Source: an uncultured Roseibium sp. (GTDB lineage Bacteria > Pseudomonadota > Alphaproteobacteria > Rhizobiales > Stappiaceae). From it: a DNA stretch of 64,000 nucleotides. Below are positions 1 to 9,294 of the stretch, in pieces; the stretch's first letter is position 1; every line of letters begins with the position of its first letter. Both the position numbers and the translations under genes were made by a program. Under the pieces are notes generated by a model. It ran no database searches. It saw only the letters and a program-made list of their open reading frames with translations, and was not told the DNA's origin. The stretch spans positions 62,001 to 126,000 of the forward strand of contig NZ_CANMNP010000019.1 of assembly GCF_947499295.1 (NCBI RefSeq), read 5' to 3'.

Positions 1-675
1 AAGGTGAAGAGCCGCAATTGCGTTTTGCTCGACGATAATGGTCGTCATGCCAAGCTCTTTCACGCCCTCCAGGATCCGCTCAATCTCCTGAACGATCACC
101 GGCGCCAACCCTTCGTAAGGTTCATCAAGAAGCAGCAGTTTGATGTCCCGGGCAAGAATACGGGCCACAGCAAGCATTTGCTGCTCCCCACCCGACATTG
201 TTACGGCCTCCTGCGACCGCCGCTCGGCCAGACGCGGGAAGTGTTCGTAAATCCGCTCGATAGACCAACCTTTGGGTTCCGCGATCTGGGACAGTTCCAG
301 ATTTTCCTGAACGGTCAAACCGGGAATGATGCGCCGATCTTCCGGCACAAGCCCGACACCACAACGTGCTGCCTCAAAACTTTTCATTTCGTGCAGCGGT
401 TTATGATCGAGCCAAACCTCGCCATGGGTCAGTTGTGGATCGTCCATGCGGGCAATTGTCCGCAGTGTAGACGTTTTTCCGGCACCGTTGCGCCCGAGAA
501 GCGCCAGGATCTCGCCTTCGCGGACATCAAACCCCACGCCTTGCACGATGTAGCTCTCACCGTAATAGGCGTGCAAGTCCCACGCAGAGAAATATGCCGG
601 TGCAGCACCTGTCGCTTTCTTGGGCTTGATGCCAGGTGCTTGTTTTCCGGCAAACTGATCGTCAAGTAGGGTCAC
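1..675 (-). CDS. livF: ABC transporter ATP-binding protein, LivF type (3' end cut by window)
   Basis: This is one of the two cytoplasmic ATPases of a branched-chain amino acid/amide (HAAT) importer. Reading from a GTG at 675, the frame stays open to the window edge for 225 codons, so the C-terminus is missing. Walker A GRNGAGKT lies at about residues 61-68, the signature SGGEQQ at 161-166 and Walker B LLLLDEP at 180-186. About 30 residues precede the usual LivF start. The GTG overlaps the livG stop (GTGA), with GGAG just upstream, so translation is probably coupled. It is the last visible gene of the operon binding protein-livH-livM-livG-livF. The substrate cannot be read from the sequence. 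Confidence 0.93.
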   Translation of the reverse strand, partial: MTLLDDQFAGKQAPGIKPKKATGAAPAYFSAWDLHAYYGESYIVQGVGFDVREGEILALLGRNGAGKTSTLRTIARMDDPQLTHGEVWLDHKPLHEMKSFEAARCGVGLVPEDRRIIPGLTVQENLELSQIAEPKGWSIERIYEHFPRLAERRSQEAVTMSGGEQQMLAVARILARDIKLLLLDEPYEGLAPVIVQEIERILEGVKELGMTTIIVEQNAIAALHL

Positions 676-1427
676 AGATGCGCTCCTCCGAGATAGGCTT
701 CCTGAACGCGCGGATCGCCCTTGATGTCTTCTGGCTTGCCTTCAGCAATAATAGTGCCCTGAGCAAGTACAGTTACCTTTTCTGCCAGCGAAAACACAAC
801 GTGCATGTCGTGCTCGATCACTACCTTGGTGATGCCACGGTCGCCGATGCGTTTGAGAAGATCAATGGTGTTGTTGGTGTCTGCGCGTGACATTCCCGCT
901 GTCGGCTCGTCAAGCAGAAGTAGCTTTGGATCCTGGGAAAGGCACATCGCCAATTCCAGGCGGCGTTTGTCACCGCGTGACAACGAGCTCGCAGTCACTG
1001 CCCTTTTGTCTTCAAGGCCGACATCTTCAAGCATGTGCATCGCCCTGTCATGAATTTCCGCGTCCTGATCGACGCGGGCGAACGCATGAAGGGCAAATTC
1101 GCCGTCGCGCTTTGCCAGCGCCGGGATCATGATGTTTTCAAGCAAAGTCAGATCATCGAAAATTTCCGGCGTCTGAAAAACACGTGAAACTCCGATCTGA
1201 TTGATTTCGTGAGGCTTCATACCGGTTAGTGATATGTCGCCGAACATCACGGTTCCGGTGTCCGGGGCCAGCCGGCCAATCATACAGTTCAGAAAGGTCG
1301 ACTTGCCGGCTCCATTCGGGCCGATAATGGCGTGAACCGTCCCTTCTTCAACAGAGAAGTTCACATTGTTGAGGGCCCGCAGTCCGCCGAACGACTTGTT
1401 CACACCCTCGACGCGTAGGATTTCCAT
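672..1427 (-). CDS. livG: ABC transporter ATP-binding protein, LivG type
   Basis: Second ATPase of the importer, 251 residues, the normal LivG length. Walker A GPNGAGKST is at 36-44. The signature region reads LSRGDKRRLELA, with SRGDK in place of the common SGGEQ, as in many urea/branched-chain LivG relatives. Walker B LLLLDEPTAGM follows. The LivG-type C-terminus (AQGTIIAEGKPEDI) is present. The gene starts 11 nt after the livM stop and overlaps the livF start by 4 nt. The ATG is preceded by a purine-rich stretch. Function in hydrophobic amino acid or amide uptake is inferred from family and operon; the particular ligand is unknown. Confidence 0.95.
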   Translation of the reverse strand: MEILRVEGVNKSFGGLRALNNVNFSVEEGTVHAIIGPNGAGKSTFLNCMIGRLAPDTGTVMFGDISLTGMKPHEINQIGVSRVFQTPEIFDDLTLLENIMIPALAKRDGEFALHAFARVDQDAEIHDRAMHMLEDVGLEDKRAVTASSLSRGDKRRLELAMCLSQDPKLLLLDEPTAGMSRADTNNTIDLLKRIGDRGITKVVIEHDMHVVFSLAEKVTVLAQGTIIAEGKPEDIKGDPRVQEAYLGGAHL

Positions 1428-1438
1428 ATCAGTTCACC

Positions 1439-2647
1439 TTATTCTGCAGGGGCTGCGGATGCCTGAGGCGCAGACTTGTCTTGCGAAGGCGGCTTGCGCC
1501 GCTTGAAAAGACGTCCGATCCGCTCCATGCCTTCCATGATGCCACCCGGCAGGAAAATCACGATCAGCATGAACATGATGCCGAGGGTAAGGTGCCAGCC
1601 CTTACCGATGAATGGGTGGATGATGAACACCAGAGCATCTGCCAGTCCGTCCGGCAACGCTGCAAACCAGTCATAGAGGATGTTGTCGTTGATCTTGGAG
1701 AAGATGTTTTCACAATACTTGATGAAACCGGCTCCAAGTACGGGCCCGATCAGGGTACCTGCGCCTCCCAGGATCGTCATAAGTACAACTTCACCCGAGG
1801 CCGTCCATTGCATGCGCTCTGCGCCTGCGAGTGGATCCATCGCGACCATCAAACCGCCGGCCAATCCTGCATACATGCCTGAAATCACGAACGCTGCCAG
1901 AGTGTAAGGCTTGCTGTTCAAACCGGTGAAATTCATCCGTTGTTGGTTGGACTTCACCGCGCGCAGCATCATGCCAAACGGAGAACGGAAGATCCGGATT
2001 GCGATGTAGAAGGCAATCATCATGACCACGGCACACAGGTAATAACCAGCGTTGAATGTGAAGAGCCATCCACCCATCGACATTTCGAAGCTTTCCCGCA
2101 TCGGCATACCGAAAAAGTTCGCAGGCGGAATAGAGCCGTCGACCTGACTGACGCCAATGACCCGGGGGTCGTCCAGCGCCAGCTGGAGGCCGGTTTCGCC
2201 GTTCGTGATCGGCGTCAACACGGAATAAGCCAACGAGAACGACATCTGCGCGAATGCCAGCGTCAAGATCGAGAAATAGATCCCTGAACGCCGAAGCGAG
2301 ATGTAACCAACCAGCAAAGAGAACAGACCGGCAAAGACAACCGACATGAAGATTGCCGGAATGACGTTCATCGTGAGCAGTTTCATCATCCACACACCAG
2401 CATAAGAGCCGACGCCGAGGAATGCTGCATGGCCAAAGCTGAGATAGCCGGTCAGACCGAAGAGAATGTTGAAGCCGATTGCGAAGATCCCGAAGATCAG
2501 GAAACGCTGCATCAGATCCGGATACCCGGCATTAAACTGGGCCAGTTCCGAGTTCTCTGGAAACGGGTTCAGCAAGAAAGGTGCAAAAACCACGAGAGCC
2601 AGGACAAGCAGGAACATGTAGGTGTCTTTTTTATTCAATCCCAACAT
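1439..2647 (-). CDS. livM: ABC transporter permease, LivM type
   Basis: Inner-membrane permease of the HAAT importer, 402 residues, with many hydrophobic segments. The family's central stretch ([19 protein letters not shown], about residues 62-80) and the permease-ATPase contact region ([15 protein letters not shown], then [14 protein letters not shown]) are visible. The C-terminus is hydrophilic and ends in an Ala/Pro/Lys-rich tail that probably faces the cytoplasm. It begins 3 nt after livH, which supports translational coupling. It should pair with LivH to form the heterodimeric pore. Confidence 0.95.
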   Translation of the reverse strand: MLGLNKKDTYMFLLVLALVVFAPFLLNPFPENSELAQFNAGYPDLMQRFLIFGIFAIGFNILFGLTGYLSFGHAAFLGVGSYAGVWMMKLLTMNVIPAIFMSVVFAGLFSLLVGYISLRRSGIYFSILTLAFAQMSFSLAYSVLTPITNGETGLQLALDDPRVIGVSQVDGSIPPANFFGMPMRESFEMSMGGWLFTFNAGYYLCAVVMMIAFYIAIRIFRSPFGMMLRAVKSNQQRMNFTGLNSKPYTLAAFVISGMYAGLAGGLMVAMDPLAGAERMQWTASGEVVLMTILGGAGTLIGPVLGAGFIKYCENIFSKINDNILYDWFAALPDGLADALVFIIHPFIGKGWHLTLGIMFMLIVIFLPGGIMEGMERIGRLFKRRKPPSQDKSAPQASAAPAE

Positions 2648-2650
2648 GAC

Positions 2651-3682
2651 TTAGCTCTCCATGACGCCTTTGCGCCCCATCAGACCGCGAGGACGGGTCA
2701 GAAGGATTACGATGGCGACGAGATAGATGATGATCTGGTTGATGCCTGGCAGCAGCGCGACGACCTGAGCCATTGACGCAAAGCTCTCCAGAATGCCGAG
2801 GAGGAAACCAGCCAGAACAGCGCCTGGCAGCGACCCCATGCCTCCGACAACAACCACGACAAAACTCAGGACCAGGAAGTCCATGCCCATGTGGTAGTTG
2901 GGCGAATTGATCGGGGCGTACATGACGCCCGCGAGGCCGGCGACAACCGCAGCCAGCGCAAACATGAAAGTAAAGCGCTTATCGATATTGATCCCCAGAA
3001 GGCCAACTGTCTGACGGTCTGCCATCCCTGCCCTGACAACCATTCCGAACGTCGTGAACTGCAAAAAGGCAAAAACAGCACTGATGATACCGGCAGCGAA
3101 GAGGAAATAGACGATCCGCCAATAGGGATAAATGATCAGATTGGGATCGAGGCCGAGCAAGACACCGAAGTCGAAGCTGCCAGAAAAGGCGTCTGGAGCC
3201 GGAGTTGGGATCGGGTTTGCGCCATAGAAATACTTGATGATTTCCTGAAGAACGATCGCAAGACCGAAGGTCACGAGGATTTGGTCAGCGTGCGGACGTT
3301 TGTAGAAATACTTGATCAGCCCCCGTTCCATGAACAGCCCGACCAGTGCCATGATCGGTATGGAGAAGAGGATTGCCAGTGGTACCGACCAGTCAATGAT
3401 GGCAGCCCCGGTTTCGGGTCCGAACCAGGTTTCGACGTAGGGCGTTTCCACTTTCAGCGGATTACCGAGAAAATCGGTTCTTTCCGGATCGATGGTCGTG
3501 AACGAAAGGCTCAGCAGACGGTTGAGTGTGACAGCACAGAAGGCCCCGATCATGAAAAGGGCACCATGCGCAAAATTGACCACGCCAAGTGTGCCGAAAA
3601 TCAGTGTCAGCCCCAGCGCAATCAGCGCATAGGCAGAGCCTTTGTCGAGCCCGTTCAGAATTTGAAGAAGTATCGCGTCCAT
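2651..3682 (-). CDS. livH: ABC transporter permease, LivH type
   Basis: Second permease of the importer, 343 residues. The N-terminus (LQILNGLDKGSAYALIALGL, LIFGTLGVVNFAHGAL) is the LivH hallmark, and VVGGMGSLPGAVLAGFLLG near residue 285 is the ATPase-contact loop. An insertion between the first helices (roughly residues 55-95) makes it longer than E. coli LivH (about 308). That fits the urea/amide branch of the family, though the ligand is not shown by sequence. It is separated from the binding-protein gene by 106 nt holding a strong hairpin, and followed by livM after 3 nt. Confidence 0.94.
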   Translation of the reverse strand: MDAILLQILNGLDKGSAYALIALGLTLIFGTLGVVNFAHGALFMIGAFCAVTLNRLLSLSFTTIDPERTDFLGNPLKVETPYVETWFGPETGAAIIDWSVPLAILFSIPIMALVGLFMERGLIKYFYKRPHADQILVTFGLAIVLQEIIKYFYGANPIPTPAPDAFSGSFDFGVLLGLDPNLIIYPYWRIVYFLFAAGIISAVFAFLQFTTFGMVVRAGMADRQTVGLLGINIDKRFTFMFALAAVVAGLAGVMYAPINSPNYHMGMDFLVLSFVVVVVGGMGSLPGAVLAGFLLGILESFASMAQVVALLPGINQIIIYLVAIVILLTRPRGLMGRKGVMES

Positions 3683-3745
3683 CGCTCTTCGCTCGGATCC
3701 TAAGCGCGTGTGGACCTGCCCCCAACCGCGCGGTGTTTAAAGGAT

Positions 3746-3773
3746 CAGGCAGGGCGGTTCACCGCCCTGCCTG
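3746..3773 (-). terminator. Strong intercistronic hairpin between binding-protein gene and livH
   Basis: Perfect 13-bp arms (CAGGCAGGGCGGT and ACCGCCCTGCCTG) lie 15 nt after the stop of the binding-protein gene. On the transcribed strand no U-run follows (GATCCTTTAA), so it is more likely a partial terminator or an mRNA 3'-end protector than a full terminator. Such hairpins commonly raise binding protein over permease; that role is inferred here. Confidence 0.7.
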
Positions 3774-3788
3774 TCAGTTTTAGGTGTA

Positions 3789-5144
3789 TTAAGCGCCCGG
3801 GTTACAAGTGCCGAGAGCACCGCCCGCGAACTGCGGATGATCAGGTGCGTAAGTGACCTGCTCAACCGGAGTAACTTCGACGATTTCAAGAAGGTCGAAC
3901 TCTGAAGTTGGGTTTTCCTTACCCTTCACGACGAGAACGTCTTTGAAGCACTGATGGTCTTCTGCACGGTAAAGAGTTTTACCGTTTCCAAGGCCGTCGA
4001 ACTCAAAGCCTTCCAGAGCTTCAACAACGCCGCAAGGATTGAACGTTCCAGCACGCTCACATGCATCGGCATAAAGAATCGCCTGCACGTAAGTCGTGTG
4101 TGCTGCCTGGCTTGGCGGGAAGCCGTATTTCTGGCCGAAGGATTTAACGAACGCCTTGGAGCCTTCATCCTGAAGTGACCAGTGCCAGTTTGTGGAACCG
4201 AAGATCCCTTTAACGTTCGCGCCCGCGCCTTTAGCCATCAGACGTGAATACAACGGAACGATGATTTCAAAGTTCTTTCCGTTGACGAGTTTGTCGCGAA
4301 GGCCGAACTGAACCGCGTTGGTCAGCGAGTTCACCATGTTGCCGCCGTAGTGGTTCAACACGAGCACGTCAGCATCGGACTGAAGAACCGGAGTGATGTA
4401 GGCGGAGAAATCGGTCGCAGCCAATGGTGTTTTGACGGTTTCAACCGTTTCCCAACCCAGAGCTTCGGTCGATTCTTTCACGGCCTGTTCTGTGGTGTAA
4501 CCCCAGTTATAGTCAGCCGTCAGGTGATAGGCCTTACGGTCAGCGCCATAGGCATTCTTCAGCACCGGAGCCAGTGCCGCGCCGGACATGTATGAGTTGA
4601 AGAAGTGGCGGAAACCGTTTGCCCGCTTGTCCTTACCCGTCGTGTCGTTCGAGTGGGTCAGGCCAGCCATGAAAATAACACCAGCTTCCTGACACAGTGC
4701 CTGAACGGCAACGGCCACGCCGGAAGAGGACCCACCCGTAATCATGATGGCGCCGTCTTTTTCGATCATTGATTTCGCCGACGCGCGAGCAGCATCAGAC
4801 TTGGTCTGCGTGTCCCCGGTGACGAATTCCACCTTTTTTCCAAGAATACCATTGCCTTTAAGAGCCTTGGACGAGAACGTGGACAGCATTCCGCCATCAC
4901 CTTCACCGTTCAGATGCTCGACGGCCAACTGATAGGCCCGCAGTTCATCCGCGCCCTCATCTGCATATGGGCCGGTCTGCGGGACGTTGAAACCAAGTGT
5001 GACAGTTGAACCGGTCGGCTCGTTCAGATAGCCGGCGGACCAAGCCCTGCTTGTAAAAATGGTCGGGGTTGCCAACGCAGCACCACCCAATGCGCCTGCG
5101 CGCAGGATAGAACGGCGGTTAAGCGGTTTACGAATAAAACTCAT
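3789..5144 (-). CDS. Periplasmic substrate-binding protein of the HAAT importer (Tat signal)
   Basis: Extracytoplasmic ligand-binding component of the adjacent importer, 451 residues. The start at 5144 is chosen because GGGAGGAAAG sits just upstream and the protein then begins with a twin-arginine-like signal (NRRSILRAGALGGAA, followed by a cut near SAWSA/RAWSAG). The frame is open further upstream to 5384, but that extension looks non-coding. The mature part shows the type I periplasmic fold pattern (VTLGFNVPQTGPYADEG; GAIMITGGSSSGVAVAVQ). It is longer than E. coli LivJ (about 367), resembling urea/amide binding proteins. Two late cysteines (CERAGTFNPCG) could form a disulfide. Ligand unknown. 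First gene of the operon, with its promoter probably in 5145-5633. Confidence 0.92.
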   Translation of the reverse strand: MSFIRKPLNRRSILRAGALGGAALATPTIFTSRAWSAGYLNEPTGSTVTLGFNVPQTGPYADEGADELRAYQLAVEHLNGEGDGGMLSTFSSKALKGNGILGKKVEFVTGDTQTKSDAARASAKSMIEKDGAIMITGGSSSGVAVAVQALCQEAGVIFMAGLTHSNDTTGKDKRANGFRHFFNSYMSGAALAPVLKNAYGADRKAYHLTADYNWGYTTEQAVKESTEALGWETVETVKTPLAATDFSAYITPVLQSDADVLVLNHYGGNMVNSLTNAVQFGLRDKLVNGKNFEIIVPLYSRLMAKGAGANVKGIFGSTNWHWSLQDEGSKAFVKSFGQKYGFPPSQAAHTTYVQAILYADACERAGTFNPCGVVEALEGFEFDGLGNGKTLYRAEDHQCFKDVLVVKGKENPTSEFDLLEIVEVTPVEQVTYAPDHPQFAGGALGTCNPGA

Positions 5145-5633
5145 ACTTTCCTCCCAGAAAGGCACGGCGCACCCACCTCGGATACGCCTGCGAATAGCTG
5201 TACAGCGGCAAGCAATCCTGGCCCGTTCCCCGTCCGGAGTTCCGGATCCTCTGCGCCAAAACTGCAAGCTGTGGCAACTGTAGAAAAGTCCAATACCGGT
5301 CAGCAATACGACTATCGACGCGTGCCCATCAGTTAAGTCATTAGACTTTCGAAGTATTCGCGGAAAAGTACTGGAAAGCACCACTAAATATATCGCACTG
5401 CAGCATCGTTTTCACCTAGCAAACCCAGCGGTTTTCTAAAGAACTATATGGCACCGCAATATTACTTTGACGTAATGGTCAATCTCTTTATCTACTCAAT
5501 CAGTTAGACCAAAGTTTTAGATGCAAAACCAAGTTCAGGACCGACAACAGGCATTTGACGGAAAAGGCACTCAATCGATAAGGTTCGTACGCACACCGCA
5601 TTTTTCGAATCTACCTATCTGGACACCCTCAAG
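5145..5633. promoter_or_regulatory. 489-nt divergent intergenic region
   Basis: No gene seen. The stretch 5380-5560 is distinctly AT-rich and should hold the promoter of the importer operon (leftward) and of the flavoprotein gene (rightward). I found no convincing -35/-10 pair or operator, so only the general role is inferred. Confidence 0.4.
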
Positions 5634-6242
5634 ATGACCCTTCTGACGTCTCTGGACGCGCTTCACGAGCACTATGGAACCGTGGGAGAAGCATCAACTA
5701 TCAAAGAAATCGATCACCTAAGTCCGGCCTACCGACAGATCATCGAAGCCTCGCCATTTTGCGCCCTGACCACCTGTGGTCCTGAAGGCCTGGATTGTTC
5801 ACCGCGCGGAGATGAAGGAAGTGTTGTTCGGGTCGAGAATGAGAAAACACTGCATTTGCCTGACCGCCGCGGCAACAATCGCATCGATTCCCTTCGCAAT
5901 ATCATACGCGACCCCCGGATCTCGCTGATGTTCATGATACCCGGTTGGAACAATGTACTTCGCGTAAACGGACAGGCCGCCATCTCGGTTGAAGCCACCC
6001 TTTTGGCTTCCTTTGAAAAGGCGAACAAACAACCGCGGTCGGTGATTGTTGTGACCATCGAAACGGTTTATTTCCAGTGTGCACGGGCCATTATGCGTGC
6101 GGATCTTTGGAACCCTGATGTCCGCATTCCCAAAGATCAGTTGCCTACTCCGGGCCAGATCATGCAGGAGATCAGGCACTCATTCGATGGCACGAAATAC
6201 GATGCAGAGTGGCCTGTGCGAGCGTCACGAAGCATGTGGTAA
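5634..6242 (+). CDS. Pyridoxamine 5'-phosphate oxidase-like FMN-binding protein (MSMEG_1061 type)
   Basis: A 202-residue split-barrel flavoprotein of the PPOX superfamily. The sequence has the family order: ASPFCALTTCGPEGLDCSPRGD (about 42-63), RRGNNRIDSLRNIIRDPRISLMFMIPG (80-106), LRVNGQAAIS (111-120) and the FQCARAIMRADLW segment (147-159), which together mark the MSMEG_1061-like branch. Expected activity is FMN- or F420-type redox chemistry on a small molecule; the substrate is unknown. The ATG has no strong ribosome site. The decayed DUF2306-like gene begins directly after its stop. Confidence 0.85.
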   Translation: MTLLTSLDALHEHYGTVGEASTIKEIDHLSPAYRQIIEASPFCALTTCGPEGLDCSPRGDEGSVVRVENEKTLHLPDRRGNNRIDSLRNIIRDPRISLMFMIPGWNNVLRVNGQAAISVEATLLASFEKANKQPRSVIVVTIETVYFQCARAIMRADLWNPDVRIPKDQLPTPGQIMQEIRHSFDGTKYDAEWPVRASRSMW

Positions 6243-6620
6243 GTCCTGTTCACGCTGAACATCCCTCCCATTCTGGATGCAGGTTGGCTCATTGGATGTC
6301 ATGCATTTGCTACAAATGCTGCCTTTGCTATCGGCACTGTCCAAACTTGCGCGCCCAAGCGCACACTGCGTCCCAAACAGCTTGGCCATCTGTAGTGCGC
6401 GCTCATGCATTGGACGGCTCTTTCAGGCTTTCTTATCTATGACATTCGTCTACGGGGATCCTTCAGTCCCATTCATTTGCTATCTGTACCGGCACTAGTT
6501 GGACTTTACGTTGGCGTCACAGAGGCTCGGCGCAAGGAAGTTGCCCGGCATAGAAAGCCCGTGATTGTTCTCTATTCGGGCGCTCTTCTGGTCGCTGGCG
6601 TCTTTGCCATGCTGCCGTGA
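6243..6620 (+). pseudogene. DUF2306-like membrane protein gene broken by an in-frame TAG
   Basis: One frame running from just after the upstream stop (6242) to 6620 reads as a DUF2306-type membrane protein: HAFATNAAFAIGTVQ, then LRPKQLGHL, then a TAG at 6393-6395, then CALMHWTALSGFLI, FSPIHLLSV, RHRKP and LLVAGVFAMLP. The TAG falls where the family usually has Trp, so TGG to TAG is the likely change. No ATG, GTG or TTG start lies at the 5' end of the frame, so the start is also lost or unusual. A 71-residue piece from the ATG at 6405 could still be translated, but it lacks the N-terminal helices. Family assignment is from remembered motif patterns. Confidence 0.6.
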
Positions 6621-6724
6621 CGACTGATGCATCAGCTTCTATTCCTCTGATAAACACTTGGAAGGTTGCATTTTCTGCGCCATATCTCGATCAGGCCACA
6701 CCAATTGCCCCTTTGAGGAAATCA

Positions 6725-8767
6725 ATGACCGATAACCCGCTGATTGCCGATTGGAACACTCCATTCAAACTGCCGCCTTTCGGTGACATCAAGCCCGAAC
6801 ATTTCAAAGAGGCCTTCGATCACGCAATGGCGCAAGCGACAATCGAAGTCAAAACGATTGCCGATCAGGAGGCGTCTCCGACATTCGAAAATACGATTGT
6901 TGCTCTGGAACAGGCCGGCAAGGACCTCACAAGGGTTGCTCAGACGTTTTTCAACCTCACCGGTGCACACACAAACAAAGACATTCAGGCCATCGAACGA
7001 GACGTTGCTCCAAAGCTTGCCAAACACAGCTCTGAAACCCTTTTGAACGCCAAGCTTTACAATCGAATTGCCTCACTTTGGGATCAGCGGACAACACTTG
7101 ACCTAAATGCCGAAGACGCGAGAGTTCTGGAACGTTATCGAACGATGTTCCAGAGAGCCGGTGCCGGACTGGATGAACCCGGCAAGGAGCGTATGGCCGA
7201 AATCTCTCAACGGTTAGCGACACTGGGAACCGGGTTCTCTCAAAATGTCCTCAAAGACGAATCTGATTTTCAACTCGTCCTGGAGAGCGAGGAAGACAGA
7301 GCCGGCTTACCTGACTTTCTGTTGAACGCAGCTGCAGAAGCGGCAAAGGAAAGAAGCCTCGACGGCAAGCACGTCATCACGCTTTCCCGCTCTTCAATCG
7401 AACCGTTCTTGCAGTTTTCAACCAACAGACGCCTTCGTGAAGAGGCTTTCAAAGGATGGACGTCACGCGGAGAGAACGGTGGTCAGACCGACAACCGGGA
7501 CATCATCAAGGAAACGCTTGCATTGAGGGCGGAAAAAGCCCGCATGCTGGGCTACGAAAACTTTGCAGCCTTCAAACTGGATGACACGATGGCAAAGACA
7601 CCGGAAAATGTCCGTGAATTGCTGACGAAGGTCTGGGAACCAGCTGTTTCGCAGGCGCGCGAAGAGGAAGCAAAGCTGGCCGAAATGGCGCGAAGTACGG
7701 GCAACAATCACGAAATAGAAGCATGGGACTGGCGCTTTTACACCGAGAAAGTGCGCAAAGCCGAGCACGACCTCGATGAGGCGATCCTAAAACCATATCT
7801 GCAACTGGAAAACATGATCCAGGCAGCTTTCGCGACCGCGGAGCGATTGTTCGGCCTTTCCTTCAGGGAGCTGTCAGGACTGCCGGTCTATCATCCTGAC
7901 GTCAGAGTGTTTGAAGTGTTGGATCGCAACGGCAAGCATGCGGGATTGTTTCTTGGTGACTATTTTGCGCGTCCTTCGAAACGATCCGGTGCCTGGATGA
8001 GCGCGTTCCGCAAGCAACAAAAGCTCGGTGGCGACATTGCGCCCATCATCGTCAACGTCATGAATTTTTCCAAAGGTGCGGCGGATGAGGCATCTCTGCT
8101 CACCTTTGACGATGCCAGAACACTTTTCCACGAATTCGGCCATGCCCTTCACGGCCTGCTGTCCGATGTCACCTACCCGATGATTTCCGGAACCAGCGTC
8201 GCGCGAGATTTTGTCGAATTGCCGTCGCAACTCTACGAGCACTGGTTGTCCGAGCCCGAAATCTTGTCGAAATACGCAGTCCATTACAAAACCGGTGAAG
8301 CAATGCCGAAGGACCTTCTCGACAAACTATTGGCAGCTTCAAATTTCAACCAAGGCTTTGCGACAGTTGAATATACCGCATCTGCGCTGATGGACCTTGA
8401 ACTCCATCTCGTTGAAGACCCAAAGGATGTCGAAACCTCGTCCTTCGAAGCCGACGGGCTTGCAAAAATCGGCATGCCAAGAGCGATAACGATGCGGCAC
8501 CGCATTCCGCATTTCCAACACGTCTTCTCGGGAGATGGATACTCGGCAGGCTACTACAGCTACATGTGGTCTGAGGTCATGGACGCGGACGCATTCGACG
8601 CGTTTAAGGAGACGGGAGATATTTTTGATCCGGAAGTCTCGCGGAAGCTTCTGTCGTTCATCTATTCCTCGGGCGGCAAACAAGACCCTGCCGATGCTTA
8701 TGTTGCCTTCAGGGGCCGGACACCCAAAATAGACGCCCTTTTGGAAAAACGTGGATTCGCAGCTTGA
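6725..8767 (+). CDS. M3 family zinc metallopeptidase (oligopeptidase A / Dcp-like)
   Basis: Cytoplasmic (no signal peptide) zinc peptidase of 680 residues, the usual length for oligopeptidase A and peptidyl-dipeptidase Dcp; it degrades short peptides. The zinc site HEFGH is at residues 469-473 (in TLFHEFGHALHGLLSD), followed by the downstream Glu region (FVELPSQLYEHW). The C-terminal substrate region with FSGDGYSAGYYSYMWSEV is intact. I chose the ATG at 6725 because GAGGAA sits 4-5 nt before it and the protein then starts as in relatives; the frame extends up to 6617 without a ribosome site. It appears monocistronic or followed loosely by the DUF423 gene. Oligopeptidase A versus Dcp cannot be settled by eye. 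Confidence 0.93.
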   Translation: MTDNPLIADWNTPFKLPPFGDIKPEHFKEAFDHAMAQATIEVKTIADQEASPTFENTIVALEQAGKDLTRVAQTFFNLTGAHTNKDIQAIERDVAPKLAKHSSETLLNAKLYNRIASLWDQRTTLDLNAEDARVLERYRTMFQRAGAGLDEPGKERMAEISQRLATLGTGFSQNVLKDESDFQLVLESEEDRAGLPDFLLNAAAEAAKERSLDGKHVITLSRSSIEPFLQFSTNRRLREEAFKGWTSRGENGGQTDNRDIIKETLALRAEKARMLGYENFAAFKLDDTMAKTPENVRELLTKVWEPAVSQAREEEAKLAEMARSTGNNHEIEAWDWRFYTEKVRKAEHDLDEAILKPYLQLENMIQAAFATAERLFGLSFRELSGLPVYHPDVRVFEVLDRNGKHAGLFLGDYFARPSKRSGAWMSAFRKQQKLGGDIAPIIVNVMNFSKGAADEASLLTFDDARTLFHEFGHALHGLLSDVTYPMISGTSVARDFVELPSQLYEHWLSEPEILSKYAVHYKTGEAMPKDLLDKLLAASNFNQGFATVEYTASALMDLELHLVEDPKDVETSSFEADGLAKIGMPRAITMRHRIPHFQHVFSGDGYSAGYYSYMWSEVMDADAFDAFKETGDIFDPEVSRKLLSFIYSSGGKQDPADAYVAFRGRTPKIDALLEKRGFAA

Positions 8768-8818
8768 CCGACAACACACACATATCCTCGCACTGTATTC
8801 AGTTTGGCTGCTGACAAC

Positions 8819-9238
8819 ATGAGGGAACGATCACTCTTCCGGGATGGAGGCCCAACAAAGTTTTTGTTACGGTTGTGTCTGGTCTTCAGTGGAATTGCAG
8901 GTGGCTTTGGCGTCGCGTGTCTGGCTTTGGCCGCGCACGCTGAAGCCGTGTCCATGCCGGCTAAATCCAGTCTTCTGCAGACAGCAGCACAGATGCTCCT
9001 TGCGCATGCCCCCATCATTCTTGGCGTTGGCATATTGACGCAGATCAGGAGAGCACCGCTGCTACCCTTAGCAGTGGCGCTTATGGCCATCGGTCTCTCG
9101 TTGTTCTGCGGAGACCTTGTATTGCGTGTTTTCATGGAACAAAAATTGTTTCACATGGCAGCACCAATAGGCGGTATGTCACTCCTCTTCGGTTGGCTTG
9201 TACTTGCGCTCAGCGCTTTACGTGTTCAGCCCAACTGA
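8819..9238 (+). CDS. DUF423 family small membrane protein
   Basis: A 139-residue protein with four hydrophobic segments: FLLRLCLVFSGIAGGFGVAC, MLLAHAPIILGVGILTQI, LLPLAVALMAIGLSLFCGDL and GMSLLFGWLVLALSAL. The pattern GIAGGFGVACLALAAHA near the N-terminus and LFCGDL followed by PIGGMSLLFGW near the C-terminus match DUF423 (YgdD-like) inner-membrane proteins of unknown function. The start is uncertain: an in-frame TTG lies at 8804, and neither start has a clear Shine-Dalgarno. It lies 51 nt after the peptidase gene. Confidence 0.75.
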   Translation: MRERSLFRDGGPTKFLLRLCLVFSGIAGGFGVACLALAAHAEAVSMPAKSSLLQTAAQMLLAHAPIILGVGILTQIRRAPLLPLAVALMAIGLSLFCGDLVLRVFMEQKLFHMAAPIGGMSLLFGWLVLALSALRVQPN

Positions 9239-9294
9239 TTAAAAGCCTCAAGTTAAGTTATTGCACATTAGATGACTGAAACCGGGACTGTTTT

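Noticed and set aside
2891..3703. 270-codon open frame on the plus strand inside livH
   Set aside because: Antisense shadow of a clearly coding permease; composition is charged and repetitive with no domain pattern and no ribosome site.
5145..5384. N-terminal extension of the importer binding protein
   Set aside because: Starting at 5144 gives a good ribosome site and a twin-arginine signal at the N-terminus; an extension would bury the signal.
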